A stretch of 64,000 nucleotides of DNA from Eonycteris spelaea. Taxonomy: Eukaryota; Chordata; Mammalia; Chiroptera; Pteropodidae. The notes under the pieces are model-generated. The model was not told the origin of the DNA, did no database searches, and saw only the letters and a list, made by a program, of their open reading frames with translations. Position 1 is the first letter of the stretch. Each line of letters opens with the position of its first letter. The stretch spans positions 3,410,001-3,474,000 of the forward strand of contig PUFA01000084.1 of NCBI GenBank assembly GCA_003508835.1, in the 5' to 3' direction. Positions 21,862 through 33,199 of the stretch are shown piece by piece. Made by a program: the position numbers and the translations under genes.

Positions 21862-22138
21862 TTGTGTTTGTGTATTGTCATAAGAGTACCACAGAGTGGG
21901 TGGTTAAAGCAATAGACATTTACCTTATTTCAGTTATGGAATAGCCTTTTCTTTGGTATCTCTTCCTTTTCCTATAAGGTCAATAGTCAGATTGAATTAG
22001 GGTGCATCATAACAGCCTCTTTATCTTAATCATCTCCTCAAAGATTCTATCTCTAAATATAGTCATACTATAAGGTACTAAGGATTAGTGCTTCAACATA
22101 TGAATTTGGGGGTGACACAGTTCATTTCATAACTGGGG
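21862..22138 (-). mobile_element. MLT1-type MaLR solo LTR nested in L1
   Basis: On plus it reads 'gtaccacagagtgggtggtt' ... 'attgaattagggtgcatcat' ... 'agattctatctctaaatata' ... 'tcaacatatgaatttggggg'. This is the reverse complement of the MLT1/MST LTR. L1 sequence continues on both sides, so the LTR inserted into a pre-existing L1. Confidence 0.8.
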
Positions 22139-22415
22139 TGATATCACTTTACAAATGTGAAGAATTCAACTACAGGTTAGTTACCAGTGAAAGCTCTTTA
22201 CCAGTAGTAAAATTTTAGGACAGTGGTTACCCCTCAGGATGGAAGAAAAGAAATGTCATTTTAATGTCATTTTATTTCTTTAAAGAAAAGATCAGTAGCT
22301 AATGTGGCAAAATATTAAGAGAAGTAAAGAAAAATGAAGGCTACAGAGGTGTTTATAACATTATTCTCTGCATTTTTTTTTGTATCTAAAATGTTTTATA
22401 TCTTTAAAGGTGACA

Positions 22416-23109
22416 AGTGAGGTCCACATATTGAAACAGGAGAGTTCTGATTGATGGGAGAGAGGAAAAACACAAATTTAGATTCCTCCATGACTTTCCT
22501 GATCCAGTTCTCTAGTCCCAATGTGCAGCCCCAGACATCAATAAAGCAAATTTACTATGAGGGTCAGTAGGAGGCATCTCAGGGATAAATGGCCACCCTC
22601 CTTGACATTCGTCAGATCTTGAATTCCCAGCTTCTCTCCAATGAGAAATAAAAACATTTTCTATCCATGTTTTGAAAGCAGTCTTTAAAATGCAAGAAAA
22701 ACTAAGAGAATTTAAACTTTAATGTGATGGAATATTGTTCAAAGTTTAAAAGTTGACATCAATGCTTTTGTGTTATGATTAGGTAAGGACGCACTTTGGA
22801 AGGCAAGAAGGAATGTTTTATCTATAGGAAAACAAAGTTGAAAGTCTTAGGCTTGAAAAGAGGGGCAAAAAGGGAGGCTGGAGATGTCAAAGAAAATGGG
22901 CAACTTCCTAAATTTTGTCAGTTGCTGTGCTTATGTGCAACTGTATCTGAGATAATAGAAATTGTGTGCAAATGCTTTGGGTGTCCAGAACAGTTACATA
23001 AGCGTATATCTTCTGAGGAAGGCAGACTCAATGCTAACCTGAATGCTTGAGAAACTGCCCCCTCTGGCATAGTACCACCAAGAGTCTGCTTCAAGGTCAT
23101 CCTGTGCCC
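22416..23109. other. Unique noncoding DNA
   Basis: Overlapping ORFs on both strands (22796-23050 plus, 22918-23100 minus) have no recognisable domain. No repeat is identified. Confidence 0.45.
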
Positions 23110-23530
23110 ACAATGTCCTCCAGGGAAATCCGCAGGCCAGCACAGTTAATTACACTAACAGCCAAGGAAATTATATTGGCCCACTGCGGCCTAGGAAGAT
23201 GAATATCTCTCTTCCTTTGTCACAGGGGGACGTTAATGGTATTTTTATTAACTTGTGACCTGTTGACTGCTATTAGAATATAGATTGTATGCATAAACCA
23301 GGTCGGGTATTATAGATACGATTATGGAACAATTACTGTGGCAGCCACTGGGCTTCTAATCATTGTTGGCAAAAGAATTTGTAAGACTTGAAAATTGCTT
23401 TTTGGAGTTGCACAAGAAGAAACATTCGGATCAAAGCTTGTATTGTCTATTTGTGTCTTTCTGAAATTTCAATTCCTGATTTCTCTGATTAGACTGGCAA
23501 ACAAAGGCAGATTTTAAAAGAGAAGAAAAC
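23110..23530. promoter_or_regulatory. Candidate conserved noncoding element
   Basis: About 400 bp without repeats, with several homeobox/MEIS/SOX-like cores (GTTAATTACAC, TGTCACAG, TTGTATTGTCTATTTGTG, TCTGATTAGAC) and more CpGs than the surroundings. This is the strongest enhancer-like texture in the window, but unproven without alignment. Confidence 0.3.
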
Positions 23531-24654
23531 TACAAAGGATAGCTGATGATTAGAGTAATCTTAAACTTTGGCAGCTCAAAGTTGAAAACTGTCTTTGTGC
23601 AATTGTTTTGATTAAAAATATATGCAGTTTGCTAGCGACTCTATTTGTGCAGGTATCCCTAATAATTGGTGACCAAATCTCATCTATTATTTTAGTAATG
23701 TGAAAATTTCCTTCTGCAGTTATGTACCATGTGATATGAAATATGGCATTAAGTACTTTAGTCATGCTCTTTATAGACACATATTAGTGGTAATGCCATC
23801 AAGTTTGCTGAAATGTCTTCAGAGTCGATATCTAAGGATGCTGATTTATTTTCTGCAAAGTGCATTATTTATTCTGCAAAGTGCATTATTTATAATTGCA
23901 ACCCTTCTCCCCTTTAGTTGAAGCAGAGTTTATGCAACCCCTTTTAAACTTCTGCCTCCGCATGTGGGGTGAGATCAGAAGGGACAAATGGTACCATTAA
24001 CATGGTAAATTACAGTATTAACTGACTTGACTGGAAGCAGAAAATACTGTATCTGAAATCTTGCCATCCTAATTTAGAAGTCACAAGTGGTTTAGATTTT
24101 TTAAAAAAGAAAAGAAAAAAAAATAATAATCTGCTCTTCCAGGTTCTTAGCTCAACTAAATGTTTGAACTCTCTCATCTAGAGTCAGTTACACGTGAACT
24201 TTGGACAGCTGCTTCCAAACAGGACTACTCAAGAGCAGAGAGAAAAGAGGCATTGAAAGCAGAGCAGGATATAGTTTAGTCCCTGGAGTTCTGGGGAAGG
24301 AGAACTACAATGCATACCATTGATCTTCTGTCCCAAGACTGACACTTTCACTGATCTCTCCATGATCACTATTGTAACCTTTCCTCTTCTATACAGTGCA
24401 TTAGAAATAGGATCCTCTCAGAGATGAAGCTACTTATTTGGGGTAGTTTGCATTAGGAATGAAGTTATATTCTTCTATTAGTATCTTTCGGAGATAACTG
24501 TTTCTTGAGTTTTTTTATTTTTTTAAATAAAATATTGATTTTATTTTAAGGTAACTATAATTACTTTCAGGACAGCATAAGAGCAACATGAATTTAAAAA
24601 ATGGATATAATATATAGTAATACATATGTACTTTTTAGTAACCTGTACTAGAGA
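23531..24654. other. Unique DNA with a 21-bp tandem duplication
   Basis: A perfect 21-bp unit is duplicated at 23851-23871 and 23872-23892. A plus ORF (23700-23921) runs through it without recognisable domain. A-rich tract at 24100-24130. No gene is supported. Confidence 0.5.
23851..23892. repeat. 21-bp tandem duplication, two perfect copies
   Basis: The unit TTCTGCAAAGTGCATTATTTA occurs twice back to back with no mismatch, implying a recent slippage or duplication. The 21-bp period is in phase with codons, but the surrounding frame looks non-coding. Confidence 0.95.
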
Positions 24655-24872
24655 AAACATGGACTGGATCAGACAGCCTAGTTACAGTTCTGACTTTGCA
24701 ACTATTAACAACATGAAATTAGACACATTATTTAATTTTCCTAGACCTCAGTAAAAAGTATCCTTTCCTATAAAATTAATCTGAAAATTAAATGAACAAA
24801 ACATGCAGCACATTGACATAGTTTCTGGGACATAGCGAACCCTCGATGGAATAAATACGTTTTTCCTTCCCT
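24655..24872 (+). repeat. MIR SINE, nearly full length
   Basis: 'tggactggatcagacagcct', 'gacacattatttaattttcc', 'tagacctcagtaaaaagtat', 'tctgggacatagcgaaccct' follow MIR in order, ending with 'aataaatacg'. Confidence 0.75.
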
Positions 24873-26199
24873 CTCATATCTCTTCCTCTGCTAAACTTTA
24901 AAGCTGTGGGTGCATAGAAGGCCACAATTTAAGCGAATGGATGAAGGTTAGGAAGAAGTCAAATAATTTCAGGATGATTTTTTGAGATGTAGTAAAAAAA
25001 CACATTTGCCAGCTGAAACAAAAAAATAATTCAAGCTTACCTGTTTAACACCATCTTTTGTCCGATGAGTTCTCCCATTATCTAACTTCACCAAAAGGAC
25101 CAGGGAAATTATTCCCATTTTTTGAAATTTAGTCATAACAGGGACAAAAATAATACAGGTGTCTGATGTTAAAAATATTTTTAACATTTGAATATATATT
25201 TTCTTGACTGGTTTGGGTCACCTCCTTTATTTTACTTTCCTCTGGTGCCTACTACCAAGCAAATTAAATGGTCAAAAGAAAGAAGCCAGAGAAAAGAGGA
25301 GAGCCCTATAATGCAGATTCCAAATAGTCCTAAAAGAGGTAAGTAAATTTTGTACCAATAGAGTGGCATAAATAGAAACCGTCATCTCATAATTATTGTA
25401 GAGTCCCTATTAGCATAATTAAATGGGATATAATATCATGTACAGACATAATTTACTCTCTTATGCTTATTTTTATTTACCCAGCTTGTCTACAACCCTG
25501 CAGGAAGCCTTTTAAAACAAAACAATCAAATAATTCCCTTAGTATTGGAAAGGTGAAAATGAGGAAGTCTTGTGTATCTTGGGTAGGTTTTCTGCATCAA
25601 ACTAAAAAGGGATACAATAGGGATTAAAGAATGAGCAATAATTTGATTGGACTATTTGTTTCAGTTTTTATAGGTCAGATATTCCCCTCAAGGCTGTATA
25701 TTGTGTGTGTTTATGTATGGGTTAGCAAAATATCAAGTACACCAAAATTCTAAGTATATCAATATGTTGTATAAATTTAGTTTTGTCTATACAATTACTC
25801 CCCTCCATTAATGTGTATATATGCACTGGAATGAACATTGTATCGAATTGAAAATATCATGAGCCTGGCTCATGATACATAGTGAGGGACCCTTCTGATT
25901 CAGCAGAAATTGCCTTCCCATTCCAGAAAAAAAAATAGATTAGCGCCATAGCACTTTAATCATGCCCTGGATGTCAAGCCTGTTATATTAATGGTTTTTG
26001 CATTTAATAGTGAAAGTGGATTCAATATAGGGAAATGAGTTAGCAGCTAACCCAGAAGAAAGGCATCTTCTATCCACAATCAAGGTATGACATTGCTCCC
26101 TGGAGTGAAAAATTCTGCCAGTCTGTCCCCTTGTTGCTCAAGGACCTGCCTTTGAGGAAATTTTCCATTGTAATGAGAAGATACTTAATTCCTTTATGT
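24873..26199. other. Unique noncoding DNA
   Basis: Apart from the weak exon candidate at 25041-25085 and the 20-bp sequence shared with 19382-19401 (at 25950-25969), I see nothing identifiable. Confidence 0.45.
25041..25085 (-). other. Candidate 45-nt cassette exon, low confidence
   Basis: On the minus strand a strong donor CAG|GTAAGC follows position 25041. Upstream a pyrimidine-containing tract and AG end at 25086, giving a 45-nt in-frame exon encoding LDNGRTHRTKDGVKQ without stops. The acceptor is atypical (GAAG), and no flanking exon or family match is known to me. Confidence 0.15.
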
Positions 26200-26360
26200 G
26201 ACTGTTAGTCTTTGGTTTGTGCTGAAAATTCTAATACTGGTGCATTTAAAGGGCGATCTTTGAGCTCATTCCTCAGCTTCTATTCACTGAAATCCAGCTC
26301 AGTGGTGACAGTTCATTAACATCAATTCTAAATAGTTTGCAAATGACAAATCAGAGCCCA
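26200..26360. promoter_or_regulatory. Candidate conserved noncoding element
   Basis: Repeat-free block with TGACAGTTCATTAAC, ATTTGCAAATGAC-like octamer relatives and CAAATCAGAG. It resembles conserved enhancers, but this is inference only. Confidence 0.2.
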
Positions 26361-27094
26361 GGCAAAAGAAAAAAAAAAAATGGTCCCGTATATTTATTTA
26401 AATTCCTAACAGTTTGTATTTCATTCTGATTCAAACTACTCCTATGCCTGTCAAGTTTTATTAAAATTTTTAATTTCATTTTTTCCTTTAAATAAAAATG
26501 CCCATTGATCATTATCATGTGAATACAGTTATAACTGACCTATAAAACAAAGCCAGACCAGACTTAAGACTTAAAGCTTTGAATCATCAACTAGGCCTAT
26601 CTAAAGCAAGGCCTATCTAAACTGTTTTAATAATAATGTGTACACACATCATTAATAACCATTATACTTAACTGTAAAGAAAATGATGATGCCAGAACAC
26701 GACAGCACAAATTTTAACAAAGCAAATATTTAGAATATTTACTATTGGGCCACCAGTTTCCTTGTCCTTTTTTGAGACTCCACACACAGAAAAACACACA
26801 TAAACAAATACTTGCTAAAATATCTGGAAAACCTAATTCAATACAGGGTGTTCATGCTGTAGTACAAATTACCCCATAAGTAAATGGGCGTTGTGTGACA
26901 GAGTAGAAGGTAATTCTATATTTTCTATTCATCCTATTTATCTTCTGCAATGATTCCTGGTTCTCAAAAAGTTGAAGTAGACGTTTGGTATTATCTCGAA
27001 ATGACTAAGCATCTAAATGTCTTCAGTTCCAGTTCACATCTGCGGTGGTTTTACCTTCTGTAACATTTTTCATTTCCCTGTTACAGTTTCTTTT
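26361..27094. other. Unique AT-rich DNA
   Basis: Contains a short A-run (26370-26381). No gene or family is recognised. Confidence 0.45.
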
Positions 27095-27795
27095 TTATAA
27101 CTTAAAAAACTTTTTTATTGAAGTACAGGATCCATACAGAAATGTGTACAGATCATCAGTGATCACCTTAACAAACCTTCACGAAAAGAGTGCAATCTTG
27201 TACCCAATTCTCAGACCAAGAAAAGTGCGCAACCAGCTTTTCAGGAACCTTCTTGCCCCATGCAGTCTACTGCTGCTCATCTACTCTAGGGCTACTCCTA
27301 TTCAGATTTCTGTCACATTCAATTAGTTTGACCTTTTTTTTTTTTTTTTTTTTTTGACTTTATATAAATGGAATGATACTTGGTGTGGTCTTTTGTGTCT
27401 GACTTCCTTTGGCTGATGTGGCGTATAATGGCAGTTCATTCATTTTCACTGCTATATAGTATTCCATTTGGACTATATCACAGCCCATTTATCCATCCCC
27501 CTATTTATGGACAATTGTATTGCATGGAAGCAACAAAACACTGGGACTGTTATAAATGCTATGAACATCCTTATACACATGTTTTCATTTTATGTATACA
27601 TTTATTTGGGACATACCTAGAAGTGACATTTTTATGGTCATCATACATATATCCAAATTTATTAAATAATGTTAAACAGTTTTTCATAATAGTTTTACCA
27701 ATGTACATTATCTCAATCAGTGTATGAGAAATCTGGTTTCTCTCCAACAATTGGCACAAACCATATTCATACCATTTTTTTCCTTTCTTCTTTAT
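27095..27795 (-). mobile_element. Old L1 (L1ME/L1MD-like) 3' region
   Basis: Plus strand starts 'aacttttttattgaagtaca' then 'cttcacgaaaagag', '...actttatataaatggaatga', 'ttttgtgtctgacttccttt', 'tatatagtattccatttgga', '...ggacatacctagaagtgaca', all antisense L1 3'UTR landmarks. The ORFs at 27045-27326, 27380-27727 and 27571-27831 are antisense or chance frames within it. Confidence 0.85.
27334..27355. repeat. Poly-T tract inside L1
   Basis: T22 homopolymer replacing the 'ttgccttttctagaatttt' part of the antisense L1 consensus. It is probably an expansion of a T-rich site or a decayed later insertion. Confidence 0.9.
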
Positions 27796-27999
27796 AAAGA
27801 AAAGTAAATGCAGATGTTTGACAATTCTCAATTTAACACAGTATTCCTACAGGTCAATATACGATATAGAAACACCCACTACCTCTCATCAGCATGGCCC
27901 TTTCATTCACATTGTTGACATTTAATAATCTCCAAATTTTTCTCCTCATTGACTATCTCTTCTCTCTCCAAACCAAATAATTCTATACATTTTCATTCA

Positions 28000-28425
28000 A
28001 TTTATGTTTCTAAAGTACATTTTGAAACACTCTCATCTCTTCCTCGAAATTCTTAAGGTTCCCAGTTACCTTCAACATTACCAACTTCTCCCACAACTGA
28101 GTTACCCTCTATTTCAATCAAATGCAGCCACTATGCATGACTGTGCCAAAAACTCCCCCACAGCCTACTGTTCCCTTTTATCATCTTAGGGGGGCTCTTT
28201 CTTTCCCCAAACCACTCTTTCCATTTTACCTCAAATGTCACTTCTTTTAGAAACCAGAAGTTTTTTCTTTCCTCTTTGTTTCAGTGGCCCTTAAATCACA
28301 CTTCCTTCCATTACTTCCCTTTACTTATTATTGCTCTGGTCAGTTTATTTTGGGGGAAAGAGAAGCTTAGCACAATGCTAAGCTCTGTGCTAATAAATAT
28401 TTGTAAAATTAAAATGAACACACAA
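28000..28425 (+). repeat. L2 LINE 3' region
   Basis: The order 'cctcaaatgtcacttctttt', 'agaaaccagaagtttttt', 'tattgctctggtcagtttat', 'ttagcacaatgctaagctct', 'gctaataaatatttgtaaaa' matches plus-strand L2 up to its terminus. The 5' part (28000-28190) is weaker. Two ORFs overlapping it are non-coding by this interpretation. Confidence 0.65.
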
Positions 28426-28862
28426 AGTGTGTATACGTTTTACTGGAACTCCTTGGATTGTTGGAATATACATTTGTCGGATGAAGAGTGCCAGTTTTTT
28501 CTGGACCAAATAATGACAGCAGTCTCTGGATGTGAAAGATGAGGCAAAATCATCCAAAGAATCTGTTTAAATCAGTGACACGATCCACCATGTCCTAGAT
28601 AGCTGCTGCTTATTATACCTAGGGGATCTATATTTTCCATGGAAATTGACTTCTGCAAAAAAGAAAGATTTGGATCAATTTACCAATTTGTACTCATCCA
28701 AAATAATATTGATTTGTATTGAATTATCTTATTAAAAATTCCCTTGGCACAAATAGTCCTCATCAGACAATGTCAACTGAGTGACATTCAACATACTTAG
28801 AATCTCTGCAGATTTAGCAAGTAAATGCAACATGGTTTGCCAGACTCTAAGGGCATTCTTGG
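28426..28862. other. Unique noncoding sequence
   Basis: Nothing is identified. Confidence 0.4.
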
Positions 28863-29042
28863 AGATGGTATAATGCAATAGAAGTATAAGAATCTAATAG
28901 ACATAAATTTAACTATTAATTATGTCTCATGTAAGCAGTGCGCATTTGGACAAATTACTTAATCTTCCCAACTCTCAGTTTTGTCATTTAAAAAATGGGC
29001 ATAGTAATATGTGATTGTCAAAAATTATGTGAAAATAAGTTC
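28863..29042 (+). repeat. MIR SINE
   Basis: 'gtgcgcatttggacaaatta', 'cttaatcttcccaactctca', 'gttttgtcatttaaaaaatg', 'ggcatagtaatatgtgatt' follow plus MIR. Confidence 0.75.
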
Positions 29043-29069
29043 ATGTACCCATGGCTAGGCTGAATTTTA

Positions 29070-29335
29070 AGACTTGCTTTTGAAGGGAGTCTTGCCTGAC
29101 CTTCCAGCTGTGTTCAGTGCCCAGGTTCTGCTTTCATAGTGCACCTTTTTTTACCTCAAAACTTTGATCATAATTTCTTTATACAGTCATTATTGTAATT
29201 ATTTGCACTCTGTAAACTTTGTGAGAATGGTCCCGGTGCTAAAACAGCCACTTGTTATATATTCAATATTTATCTTAATGCCTGACACATAGTTCATGAT
29301 TTAAAAATATTTATTAAAAAATTAATATATCAATA
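29070..29335 (+). repeat. L2 LINE 3' end
   Basis: 'gggagtcttgcctgaccttc', 'tagtgcaccttttttt', 'gcactctgtaaactttgtga', 'gaatggtcccggtgct', 'atgcctgacacatagttcat' and a terminal ATTTATTAAA follow the L2 3' end closely. Confidence 0.8.
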
Positions 29336-30952
29336 ATTGAATGATAGTTTATTTTCTTTCACTTGTATACACTGTAAAAATATAAGGTAGAGTGGATGAG
29401 GTCTTCTTTTTTTTTTTACACAAAACAATTTATATATTCTAATGAGTTCTGCCCTTGTCAAAGCAGTCATGTTTGGAAGCTATATACGTATTTTTGTGAT
29501 ACTGGTATAGCTCAAACAATCATTGAAGGGTCTCTTGAGGTCATAACCATAAAGGCCTGGTCTCCATTATGAGCATATCATCAAAAGTGGTGAATCTATC
29601 TTTTAAGAGTGGGTTTCATTTTTGAGAACAATTAGCATTTGGAATCAACTGTGGCCAATTAAGCAGTTTGTTTTATTTTTCATCTAAAGCATTAATAAAA
29701 CTGCTTTTCTTCTGTGACTATAAATTTAAGATTTCATTCCAAAAAAAGTATAGACTCTATGACTCTTAAAGGTAAATGTTTTTTGGAAACAGGAATTTGG
29801 TATATTTGTGTAACGCACACATAGAAAGAAAGATACACGTAGATACACATGTATACATACAAACACACAGTCAGGTACATACACACAACAGCAACAACAA
29901 TAATAATACCAACAATCCCTCTTCTACCTCCTCTGAAAATTAAATTTCTTTAAAGTCATGCCTAATATAAATTCAATTTAAAATTCATTTCCACAGGTTC
30001 TTCTAAAGAATATGATGAGAATAGTAAATCTGTCTCACTGAATAAAACATAATACTGATTTTATAGCATTACAGTTAGCATCTCTCACCTTCCCACTAGT
30101 CTTATGCAGCTTCCTAAAGAAGTGGCTTTTCCATGGTGTTATTACAAGGATTTTTATGTTAGAAATGCAGTCTAAATCCACTTTGGCCTTAAATTGATTC
30201 TATTTAAGCATATAATAAAGAATAGAAATTCTAGTGAGGATCATCTAACTAATACAAATATACGTATAACTTTTACATTCTCTAACAGTGAATTCCTGTG
30301 ATAGTGTGTTAGTAGAATTATAATTTTTATTTTTAAGATGGTTACCATAAACTGAAAGTCAAAAAATTGCCAACAATATGTCTACAGCCTCTTCCTGAGG
30401 GTTTTTGTGTTATATGTCCATTGGGAACACTTCTGTGGTATAAATGCATAACGTTAGTGGTTCAGTTGTATTCCATTGACAGCTATGTCTGTAACTTCAT
30501 TGACTACAGAGGTACCAAAGCTGAGCAAAACAAAGTGAAATTAAAAGAGTGGGGATCAAAGACAGGGAAAATGGAAAAAAGAAGCTAGAAATGGGAAATT
30601 AATGAAATGTTGTCTTTACTATCTTCCAAATAGGTTTGTTTCCTTAATAAAGTCATTGGCGTGCCTGGGATTATGAAGTTTTATTTGTAGAGTGATTTCC
30701 AAAGAATTGGGTGCCCCACTCAAATAAATATCTCTCTTGGCAACTCAGGTTAGAATGAGGCTGAGCTATTACTTGTAATTAATTCTCAACAGAAATCATT
30801 GAAAAAATGATTTGTGCATTTGAGCAGGTGACTGTGATCTTTGAAAGAACATACTAAGGAAAGTTTTACCTATGTTTCCTTCAGGTGAAGTCTGGAGAAA
30901 AATCATTCTGGCTTTCCTTTCTTTTTTGTTTACCTGAACTTATTTATCTTAC
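29336..30952. other. Unique DNA with low-complexity tracts
   Basis: T-run at 29408-29418 and an AC/CAA/AAT-rich low-complexity stretch at 29812-29910. A 73-codon plus ORF (30367-30588) has no recognisable family. 'ttccttcag|gtgaag' at 30876-30890 is a weak fused splice-like site. Confidence 0.45.
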
Positions 30953-31013
30953 TTTTTTTTTTTTTTTTAATTTTAGGAGACCGCATTGGCTGAGACATTT
31001 AAAATACAAAATG
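30953..31013 (+). other. Candidate 37-nt exon with strong acceptor
   Basis: A long polypyrimidine tract (T16 at 30953-30968, then AATTTTAG) ends at AG 30975-30976. The segment 30977-31013 is open in frame 1 (GAGACCGCATTGGCTGAGAC...) and ends ATG|GTAATT. This is a good acceptor with a moderate donor. The exon length is not a multiple of three. No protein family is recognised. Confidence 0.2.
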
Positions 31014-31335
31014 GTAATTAAGAGTGTTTGAGGCAGCTCCAGCTGGCTTTGGAATAGCTCCCAATAGGTAGGCTGACATTTCTACCCTCTAAGAATCACG
31101 CTTGGATGCGGTTTAGAGCAGCCAACCTTTATTCCACCCACCATTTGATTAAACAACAGAGAAACTGCAAATAGTAAAAGTCACCTCTCTTGGGCCTGCT
31201 TAAAGTGACAGCAAATGAGAGGGAAGAGAGTGATGGAGAAGTAGATTATGAATTAGTATAAAAATAACTTATCAAATGGCATTTCTCAAAGTGAGCATCT
31301 AATTGGTCAATGAGCCTTCTAAATGTAGAAATGGC
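31014..31335. promoter_or_regulatory. Candidate conserved noncoding element
   Basis: Repeat-free block with balanced composition, containing TGGTAATTAAGAG, CCAGCTGGC (palindromic E-box at 31040-31048) and ATCTAATTGGTCAATGAG. The texture resembles conserved enhancers. Confidence 0.25.
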
Positions 31336-31779
31336 ATTAGTATCTCTGGAGCAGAATATCATGAGAACCATTTGAAACATAGTTTAATTTTCACTTAGAA
31401 TCATGTCCAAGTAAGGATTGAGATAAGCAGCCACCTGTTTGTAAAGCTTTAGGTAGGTACAATTTACGTAGTGACTACACGCCTGAGATATTGATGGCAT
31501 AAGGTGATGAAACATTATTTGAGACATGGTTCCTGACCCCTGGGGGTTCATAAAGTAACTGAGAAGACAAAAGTTGTTCACCTGGAACAATTAAGCAGAA
31601 GTGCCAGATGGTGTATGATTATGTATATTTATTATAACTACAGAGAGATGTAGATATATAGTCAAAATGAGTATCTATATATACACATGTATATGTATAT
31701 AAATATGTATATGCCTATCACATATCAGCTTTGATGAGAGCAATTGGATATGATCCAGGGGAGAAATACTTTAATTTTA
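31336..31779. other. Unique sequence and TA-rich tract
   Basis: Contains an alternating TA/TG-rich low-complexity stretch at 31650-31712. The minus 68-codon ORF 31384-31590 has no signature. Confidence 0.45.
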
Positions 31780-31890
31780 CTATTAGCCAGATAAGTGTAA
31801 GCAAGTAGCAACTTCCTGGATTTTAGTTTTCCGTGTGATGAATGGGAGGTTTGTTCTTTGAAACTTCAGGTTCTTTCCTGGTCTCTTTTA
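31780..31890 (+). repeat. MIR-like fragment
   Basis: 'caagtagcaacttcctggat' and 'tagttttccgtgtgatgaat' then 'gggaggttt' resemble the MIR core with the variant 3' part. Very diverged. Confidence 0.4.
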
Positions 31891-32029
31891 CTTTAGGTTA
31901 CACAGGTCTGTGAGCCATTAACTTTGCAATTGAGAGGTTGTTACTGAATTTGGAGAGGCTTCAGGAAGGTCACTGGAAAAGTGGAAAGATTGCATAGGGG
32001 TCAGGAGAGTCATCTCTACTGAATCTTTA

Positions 32030-32212
32030 CTTTGGATTAGGCATCTATAGTCCTGGGGTTTGGCTCCGACTTTCCCATGAAGATAGTCTAGTGACTATGG
32101 CAAATCATTTTTCTTCTCTGGATTTCAATTTTTCCATCTGTGAAATGAGAGCCTTGGACAAGGCAATATCTAACATGTTCTGTCTTCTATGATGCTCTGA
32201 TTATTCGTGTCA
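32030..32212 (+). repeat. MIR-like SINE
   Basis: 'gactatggcaaatcattttt', 'cttctctggatttcaatttt', 'tccatctgtgaaatgagag' then 'tctatgatgctctgatt' follow the MIR-type core with the 'aaggtcccttccag...attctatgatt' tail variant. Confidence 0.65.
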
Positions 32213-33199
32213 GTTCCCATGTGTCTTACCTGCACCCTTCTCTACATCAGTGGTTGCCTCTGGCGGTGGCTGCTCTTCTCTAGATAACTTCCAGGCTGAG
32301 ACCAGTTTCAGGGCCTTTATTTCATGGCAAGTTTTCTAGACATCAGGTTCTGGCCTTGTCTGTTCCTCAGTACCTAGCTAGCAATTTATCACATGTCTTC
32401 TCTTCCCATTTCCAACAATTATCTGTCCTTTTTATTACTCTATCTACTCTTCATTTCTCCACAATGAATCTCTTATCTCCTTTAGACCTAATCTTCATCT
32501 AACCATTTTTCCCTGTAAAATCTACTTAAAGGACTAAAGAAAATATAAAAATATTTTTAAATATTAATTTAAAGGTATAATAGTGAATGTTATTATTTTT
32601 ACCCTTTTCTATTTTGGTAAATATCTTAATGTACATTGGTCAACATTGCACATTAGGTGTGAACTATCAGAAAGATATTATTACGCTATGCCCATGAACA
32701 GTCATCCTAACTATGCTATCCAAGGGTTGGTATTTATAAATACAACATAGTATTTAATTAACCTAATCATATTTAAAACCGACACATTCCGTAAACAATT
32801 TGGCTGCATTAGCAGCAGATGTTTAAGGAAATTTGTGCTAATTACATTGCATGTCTGTGAAGGCTAAAGCAAATGAAGTCTTTGCCTTCACATATAATGT
32901 TCTTCCTTTGTTATTTGATAATTATGCTCTAATTTTGTAGAAAATACAGTTTGGTTATGTAAAAAGAACATTTTCATCTTTTTAGTATTTAAAATTGCAT
33001 AATACATTCCTAGAGACTCAACATAGCATTTGCAGTCAGCATCCATAGAAAACCTTGCTTTGTGATTTCCTGAAATCTGTCCTCCATTCATCTCATTGCC
33101 CTGAAGCTGCATATTTGCTCTTATCACTAATATTGTTACCTTGGCCACACTCAGAGATTTCTTCTGTATTTCTGGACATCACAGCCTTTTATTTCATTA
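32213..33199. other. Unique noncoding DNA
   Basis: Pyrimidine-rich unique sequence at 32220-32520 and AT-rich unique sequence after it. ORFs at 32888-33148 (minus) and 33055-33237 (plus) are overlapping chance frames. Confidence 0.45.

Larger units (their letters stand above)
20160..22415 (+). mobile_element. L1 LINE relic (ORF2 C-terminus and 3'UTR)
   Basis: Plus-strand L1 matches begin in the RT domain of ORF2 (about 20195-20260 and 20335-20395). They continue through the C-terminal region, including a readable YKAIVIKT...WHW stretch in the 68-codon ORF 20746-20952, and the 'aaaagatgcttaagtttaat' ORF2 end (21358-21500). They finish in 3'UTR-like sequence (22205-22415, 'aggacagtggttacccctca'). 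All frames are broken. An MLT1 LTR is nested at 21862-22138, and small deletions are likely. It is a dead, 5'-truncated copy. Confidence 0.8.

Noticed and set aside
27380..27727. 115-codon plus ORF, the longest in the window
   Set aside because: It lies antisense within a minus-strand L1 3'UTR relic; the frame is accidental.
30876..30890. Plus-strand TTCCTTCAG|GTGAAG fused splice motif
   Set aside because: Donor part is poor (GTGAAG) compared with the site at 706, so not promoted to a recursive-site call.
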